A DNA stretch of 7,592 nt, from NCBI GenBank assembly GCA_021160765.1, contig JAGHBW010000050.1, positions 1-7,592 on the forward strand. The letters run 5' to 3'. The position numbers and the translations under genes were made by a program. The notes under the pieces are model-generated. The model did not search any database and was not told where the DNA came from. It saw only the letters and a program-made list of their open reading frames with translations. The stretch is from Thermoplasmata archaeon. GTDB lineage: Archaea; Thermoplasmatota; Penumbrarchaeia; Penumbrarchaeales; EX4484-36. Below, one piece after another: positions 1-4,800 of the stretch; position 1 is the first letter of the stretch, and every line of letters starts with the position of its first letter.

Positions 1-875
1 GGTACATTATGAGAAGGGGGGTTGAGGTGGACTATGTTACCTTCTCACTGGCAGGACCTCTTCAGATGAGGGACGCACTGCTGGTTGCGGACCTTTTGGT
101 AAGGACGTGGTCCCACGGCTATCGCCCCACCCTGTACCTTGTGAACTTTGCTGAGGTCCTCACTGAAATAGAGGGGAGGGTGAGAAGACCCCTTCAGGGT
201 GTAGTTCTCCGCCACCTCTTTTACCGGGCTGCTGAGATGCTGGCGGGTAAATATGGTCATCTGGCTCTCGTCACCGGTGAATCTCTGGGCCAGGTCTCCT
301 CTCAGACCCTCCAGAACCTCCATGCGGCATCAGGAGGGATATCTCTTCCCATACTAAGACCCCTTCTGGGTATGGATAAGGAGGAGATAATATCACAGGC
401 TAAACGTATCGGGACGGCAGACATATCCTCCCACGTCGTGGAATACTGCGCCATAACGGGAGGGGGAAATGTTTCCGTAAAAAGGAGGGAGATTGAGGAC
501 GCCCTGGACGAGCTTAACCTTGACACCATAACAAAGGCTGTGGAAAGGGTGAAGATAGTACACCTTCCAGGGGAAACTGAAAAAGTCCTGAAGGAGCTGG
601 AAAAGGAGATAGAAGATTGGAGGTGGTCAGAGGGGGAGAACCATGAGGGCGTGGTGTTTGTCAATTATAGAGGTGGGGTGCAGGTGTCCCTTCCAGAGGG
701 ATTCCCCTTGGACGAGGAGGAGGTTAAAAATGCGATTAGGGGAGGATTGAGAGGTGGCATAAGGTCACTTCCGCGGGAGTTCCGGTACGTTTTCTCCTGT
801 CCCACCGGAGGGTGGGCTATGAGGATGGTGGAGGCTCTAAGAACGTACGGCTATAATGCATATTACACATCTTAG
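1..875 (+). CDS. thiI: tRNA 4-thiouridine synthetase ThiI with C-terminal rhodanese-like domain (5'-partial)
   Basis: ThiI adenylates uridine 8 of tRNA and replaces its oxygen with sulfur from a persulfide, giving 4-thiouridine; in some bacteria it also supplies sulfur for the thiamine thiazole. The frame is open from the left edge (first full codon at 3), so the Met at 9 is internal: the PP-loop that normally precedes 'KRGVEV'-like sequence, and the NFLD and THUMP domains, lie outside; compared with the roughly 480-residue E. coli enzyme about 190 residues are missing. Counting from that Met, TGESLGQVSSQTLQNL (89-104) and LRPLLGMDKEEII (116-128) are ThiI signatures. VEYC (Cys147, codon 447-449) matches the Cys344 position of E. 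coli ThiI. Residues about 212-288 form a rhodanese-like domain with a CPTGG loop (Cys264, codon 798-800) at the Cys456 position. Both sulfur-relay cysteines are therefore present. The stop is TAG, with a second in-frame stop (TAA) at 891-893. Family assignment is very sure; a role in thiamine synthesis cannot be judged. Confidence 0.95.
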   Translation, partial: YIMRRGVEVDYVTFSLAGPLQMRDALLVADLLVRTWSHGYRPTLYLVNFAEVLTEIEGRVRRPLQGVVLRHLFYRAAEMLAGKYGHLALVTGESLGQVSSQTLQNLHAASGGISLPILRPLLGMDKEEIISQAKRIGTADISSHVVEYCAITGGGNVSVKRREIEDALDELNLDTITKAVERVKIVHLPGETEKVLKELEKEIEDWRWSEGENHEGVVFVNYRGGVQVSLPEGFPLDEEEVKNAIRGGLRGGIRSLPREFRYVFSCPTGGWAMRMVEALRTYGYNAYYTS

Positions 876-882
876 GTGGTGG

Positions 883-1524
883 TTATTTTCTAAACTCCCC
901 TATCTCTATGGCCTCAATTGGAGTCAGCTTGACCTCAGAGGAGTATATTCCGTATATCTTCTCTGCAAGGTCCTGAAGTGCCCTCTCTCCTATCATCCAC
1001 GCCTCCTTGAGCTCCTCCAGAGTTCCACGGGCGGACTTGCGGTAATATATCCTGAGGAAATTCTCCATGAATACCCTCATGCCCAGATCAATCTGGAGCT
1101 TTTTGAGTGAGCCACCTCTCTTCAGATATTCCTCTCCCATACCAAGAAGAAGGGACTTCAGATCCCCTTTGAGAGATACACTTTTTGTAGAAGAGAAGGA
1201 GACCCCGGGGAAGGTCTTCTCCATATCCTTTACCATCTCCCGCCTCCCCATGATCTCCTCCATTCTCCTGACGATCATTGGTGGGCTCCTCAACTCCTCC
1301 TCCGGGCCTCCCAGTACCTCTCCTATTAGCTCCTCCACAGCCCTCCTGTCTATCACTGCCTCCCTGTCCACCATCAGGAGGAGGAGAGAACCCAGAATAA
1401 TCCTTGATCCCTCCTCAATAAAGGGTGTTATTAATTTTGATACCGGGGTGTGGGTAAGGTGGGAAGAGAGGCTTAAACTTTTTAGGACATCATCATCAAT
1501 GCGTATTCCGAAGTTCTTCTTCAC
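883..1524 (-). CDS. Ribbon-helix-helix domain protein, putative transcriptional regulator
   Basis: Protein of 213 residues that I do not recognise as a named family. Residues about 3-45 fit a ribbon-helix-helix fold: a beta strand with alternating residues (NFGIRIDDD), a first helix (DVLKSLSLSSHL), a short turn with Thr-Pro, and a second helix starting at a Ser (VSKLITPFIEEGSRIIL). Such domains dimerise and place the paired strands in the DNA major groove. The remaining 165 residues are mostly predicted helical and charged (for example 61-103 and 166-195), with hydrophobic stretches such as SLLLLMV at 46-52 but no convincing membrane helix or catalytic motif; they may oligomerise or bind an effector. 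The start is GTG at 1524; an in-frame TGA lies two codons upstream and the next Met is residue 51, inside the protein, so this start is nearly forced. There is no Shine-Dalgarno sequence, which fits a leaderless transcript. It runs convergent to thiI (7 bp between stops) and divergent from the giant surface protein gene, which it may regulate (inference). Confidence 0.8.
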   Translation of the reverse strand: MKKNFGIRIDDDVLKSLSLSSHLTHTPVSKLITPFIEEGSRIILGSLLLLMVDREAVIDRRAVEELIGEVLGGPEEELRSPPMIVRRMEEIMGRREMVKDMEKTFPGVSFSSTKSVSLKGDLKSLLLGMGEEYLKRGGSLKKLQIDLGMRVFMENFLRIYYRKSARGTLEELKEAWMIGERALQDLAEKIYGIYSSEVKLTPIEAIEIGEFRK

Positions 1525-1546
1525 GCTTCAGAGAATAGCGTTGTTC

Positions 1547-1553
1547 ATTAAAA
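1547..1553 (-). promoter_or_regulatory. Putative TATA box of the RHH gene (leaderless)
   Basis: On the minus strand this reads TTTTAAT. Its centre is 26 nt upstream of the GTG start at 1524, the usual distance from an archaeal TATA box to the transcription start, so transcription would begin at or next to the start codon. This agrees with the lack of a Shine-Dalgarno sequence. It is a weaker match to the consensus than the box of the opposing gene. Confidence 0.5.
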
Positions 1554-1569
1554 GCGTTTCTGCTTTACA

Positions 1570-1625
1570 TACGCAAAACATATCTGGCAATATGCAAAAA
1601 AAAGAATGAGAAATGTTATGCGAAA
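1570..1625. repeat. Three TAYGCRAAA direct repeats in the divergent spacer
   Basis: Copies lie at 1570-1578 (tacgcaaaa), 1591-1599 (tatgcaaaa) and 1617-1625 (tatgcgaaa), all in the same orientation. The first two are 21 bp apart, about two helical turns; the third is 26 bp further on. They sit between the two TATA boxes, ending 11 bp before the right-hand one. An inverted repeat with 5-bp arms (catat/atatg, 1579-1594) overlaps the second copy. Their placement suggests a binding array for a regulator, possibly the adjacent RHH protein, but the region is A-rich and chance similarity is possible. Confidence 0.4.
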
Positions 1626-1636
1626 TCCCAGCAATG

Positions 1637-1644
1637 TTTAAATA
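1637..1644 (+). promoter_or_regulatory. Putative archaeal TATA box of the giant surface protein gene
   Basis: TTTAAATA is very close to the canonical archaeal TATA box. Transcription would be expected to start about 26 nt beyond its centre, near 1667, giving a 5' leader of about 45 nt before the ATG at 1712. The spacer has no comparable box closer to that ATG. Confidence 0.65.
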
Positions 1645-1650
1645 TCCTCT

Positions 1651-1664
1651 GGCGATTTATCGCC
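1651..1664. promoter_or_regulatory. Perfect inverted repeat GGCGAT-TT-ATCGCC, candidate operator
   Basis: Six-base-pair arms (1651-1656 and 1659-1664) flank a 2-bp centre. The repeat lies between the TATA box (1637-1644) and the expected transcription start near 1667, where a bound repressor would block the preinitiation complex. A third copy of GGCGAT occurs at 1701-1706, next to the start codon of the giant gene. A 2-nt loop makes it a poor RNA hairpin and no T-run follows, so a DNA operator is the better reading than a terminator. Confidence 0.45.
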
Positions 1665-1675
1665 CCAGTCACTAG

Positions 1676-1708
1676 ATGGTTTCAATAAGGATTATGAAGA
1701 GGCGATGA
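1676..1708 (+). CDS. Possible 10-codon leader ORF (MVSIRIMKRR)
   Basis: An ATG at 1676 opens a short frame that ends with TGA at 1706-1708, three bases before the ATG of the giant gene and in the same frame. An in-frame TAG at 1673-1675 lies immediately before it. If transcription begins near 1667 this is the first ATG in the message. It could couple translation to the downstream gene by termination and re-initiation. It has no Shine-Dalgarno sequence of its own, and a frame this short can easily arise by chance. Confidence 0.2.
   Translation: MVSIRIMKRR
1699..1706 (+). promoter_or_regulatory. Shine-Dalgarno-like site for the giant gene
   Basis: GAGGCGAT matches the archaeal anti-Shine-Dalgarno complement GAGGTGAT at seven of eight positions. 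The GAGG core ends 9 nt before the ATG at 1712. It supports that ATG over later Met codons in the signal peptide, and it overlaps the end of the possible leader ORF and one GGCGAT copy. Confidence 0.5.
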
Positions 1709-1711
1709 AGT

Positions 1712-1816
1712 ATGAGAAAAAGAGCATATCTCAATATGGCTGCTATGGTGATGGTCCTTCTGAGTGGTTTTGCTGGGATGATTCTCATCTCCCCAGTCTC
1801 AAGAGGTGCCACAGCA
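1712..1816 (+). other. Signal peptide of the giant surface protein
   Basis: The N terminus has a basic start (MRKR), a hydrophobic core at about residues 9-28 (including MAAMVMVLLSGFAGMILIS) and a small-residue stretch RGATAYA before the first repeat. Cleavage near residues 33-36 is plausible. No Cys follows, so it is not a lipoprotein signal. It implies Sec export with the repeats outside. Confidence 0.8.
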
Positions 1817-4800
1817 TATGCAGTCTCAATAACAGTGCCTGTTGCATCAAAGACCATATCCCCTGGAACGAGTACCCAGTACACCTACACCATAACTAAT
1901 GAGGGCACAAATGCTGACCGCTACACGGTGAACATCACCTATGATCAGGTTTATAGAAATAAGGGTTGGACGGCCACCATTACACTGGTGTCCACCTCCC
2001 TCATATCATCCGGAAATTCAGCAGCGGGTACCCTTATCGTGACGGCACCCTCCAACGCATCTGTTTCAGATCAGTTCACAGTAATGATAAGGGTGACCTC
2101 CCAGACGGACCCCACGAACTCCACCGCCAGCACCTACACGGTTACGGGAATAACACCCCGCTACGGGGTCTCCATCCAGACTCCCCCGCCCAAGACTGTG
2201 GCTAAGGGATCAACGGTGACATATCGTTTCAACGTGACCAACACGGGCAACTCAAATGACATTATCACCTTGAGGGTTGTAAGCTATCCATCTGGCTGGG
2301 TGCAACCACAGCTCAGCTATTCTGCTTCCCAGCTCCCCCCTGGTGGGAAGATGCCCGTTAATATGACGGTCTTTGTTCCCTATACCGCCCGGGCACAGCC
2401 TTACTCCACAACTATAGAGGCTGTCTCCAGCGGAAACTCCTCCGTCAAGGCGATAGCTGTGATAACAACCAACGTTCAGCAGAACTACAACGTAGCCGTT
2501 AGCTCCGAAGGGACAAAATACGTGGACATAAGCCCCGGGTCATACGTGGTCTTCAATGTTACAGTTACAAATATTGGAAATGGATATGACCGCTTTGCCT
2601 TGTCAACGTACGTTCCACCTCAGTACATAAGCCAGGGCTGGAATGCGGACCTCTCCTCAGACAATACCGGTTCAGACCTAGCCCCGGGGGAGAGCTACAA
2701 TACTACTCTTGTAATCACCCCGCCCCCCTCCTCCAACAGGCCAAGGGCGGGGGACAAGATGGAGGTGTGGATAAACGCCACCTCCATGTATGATCCCTCA
2801 ACACCAAGGGCCACAGCTTCAACTAAGGTTACAGCCCTTGTGAGACAGTACTTCAGCCTCTCTCTCATGGGTCTTGTTGTTACTCAGAGTGTTGACCCCG
2901 GCTCATCCGCCACCTTCAAGTTCCAGGTGAAGAACACAGGAAATGGCGAGGACAACATCAAGTTCTCCGTATCTGATCTGCACGGCTGGAGTGCACCATC
3001 CATCAACCCCAATTCCGTGACCCTGGGTGCAGGAGAGACCGCCAACATAACTCTTACAATAAGGGCACCCAGCAATGCCCTTGCCACAGAGCCGTACGTT
3101 TTCACCCTCTGGGCCAATTCTACCAGATCGTCAACTGCGTCCGATTATCAGCTCTTCACTGCAAACGTTAACCAGACATACCGGGTGAAGATAGAGCCCC
3201 AGAGTGGATACTCCGCCGTTGTTCCTGATGGGTACCCAGGGAAGTTCGTCACCTTCAGGTTAAGGGCAGTGAACCTTGGGAATGGCGAGGATGACTTTGA
3301 CCTCTCCGTCGGGGCAGATGATTCCTCTCTTGTTTCCACGTGGAATCCCACACTGGACAGTCCCAGCATAGAACAGCTTGGCCCATCTGAGGGTTATAAC
3401 TTCACTGTAACGATGTTTGTTCCCTTCAACGCCACAACCGGAAACTACAACTTCTACGTGAACTGCTCATCCCGTTCGGATCCATCAAAGTACTTCCGCC
3501 TGCCTCTGATCGTCCAGATCCCGCAGCTCTACAATGTGGAGATAACATCAAACGCTGATAACCTAGCTGCTGGCTATTCCACAGTGGCCAATCCTGTGAA
3601 GGTCAAGTTCAACATCACTGTCTATAACAGGGGCAGTGGAAAGGATGTGATCACGATAGGGGTGGATTCAGCCCCTGATGAGTTCTCTGGTCTCTACTCC
3701 CTCTACTTCGCTGACAACTCCGCCCGTTCTATTGAAATGAACAGCGGGGAGATGAAAACGGCTTATCTTGAGGTGACCATGCCCACCACAACATCTGGGG
3801 TTGAGGCGAAGACCTACACCTTCAGGGTGTACGCGAGGTCCGATAATGGAACACCCTACGTGAACAGCGACGATGTGATCAGAAACCTTAATCTCTACCT
3901 GAAGCTGAAGCCGTTCCACGCTGTTTCAGTCTATACGGGGACTAATTCAAGTCAGATAAAGATCGGCTCCTCAATAGTTTATGATGTGATCGTCAAGAAT
4001 ATGGGTACCGAAAACGACACCTTCCAGCTGACCAAGATCCACCAGGATTATGGGGACAAGATCAAGTTCATAATACCAAATCAGAACCTCACCACGCGGG
4101 TCCTCGCCCCGGGTGAGTATGAGATCATACCCCTGACTGTTCAGATATTAACCGGTGCTGACCCCCGCTTGGGCTCTGTGATGGTCACTGTGAAGGCAAC
4201 CTCCACCTCCGACCCCAATGTGTACGATACTGAGACCTTTATAACCACTATAGCGGATGACTTCGCCGGAGACCTCTTCTCACAGGACACTTATGAGGAG
4301 GCCTCCCCGGGCAACTATGCGGTTTTCAACGTAACTTTGAAGAATCTGGGTACCAGGCAGGTGGATTACTTCTACGTAAAGGCTGATGAGGGTTCGCCCT
4401 TTGATAACATTGTGATAAACCCACCTACACTGACATTGACCCCCAACCAGGAGAGAACTGTTCAGGTAAAGGTTTATGTTCCCGCAATTGAGGATACAAT
4501 CATACCTGTTGGAACGTACAACGTTACCATCAGGGCCTTCTCTGAGGGTCAGACCAACACCTCTTCCCAGGACGATGTTGAGGTGGACAATATAACCCTG
4601 AAGGTCAGGGTCCTTCAGGTCAGAAAGGTTCTGCTTGCCATTCCTGATACCTATGCAAAACTCAAGCCCAATCAAATGAAGGAGTTCACTCTGAACGTGA
4701 CCAATAAGGGTAATGGAAGGGACGACTTCAAGATTAAACTGGTTACCACGTCGTATTCCACATGGGTACAGATCATGACCTCCACTGTGACACTTGACCC

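Noticed and set aside
302..664. Open frame of 120 codons on the minus strand inside thiI
   Set aside because: Antisense to clear ThiI sequence, Ser/Thr-rich, without any motif.
856..1110. Open frame of 84 codons on the plus strand overlapping the end of thiI
   Set aside because: It spans the convergent stops and is antisense to the RHH coding region; no start signal or known domain.
1596..1603. Run of eight A (T8 on the minus strand) as an archaeal terminator
   Set aside because: On the minus strand it lies upstream of the RHH gene, with no gene ending there, so it has nothing to terminate.
1067..1609. Open frame of 180 codons on the plus strand
   Set aside because: Opposite the RHH gene, with a Ser/Arg/Pro/Ile-rich composition typical of an antisense shadow; it also runs through the promoter region.
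1651..1664. Inverted repeat as a terminator hairpin
   Set aside because: The loop would be only two bases, no T-run follows, and it lies just downstream of a TATA box with no gene ending into it.
1676..1714. TGA at 1706-1708 read through to give a longer N terminus
   Set aside because: The ATG at 1712 already gives a complete signal peptide with a ribosome binding site; nothing suggests TGA recoding and no SECIS-like structure was seen.
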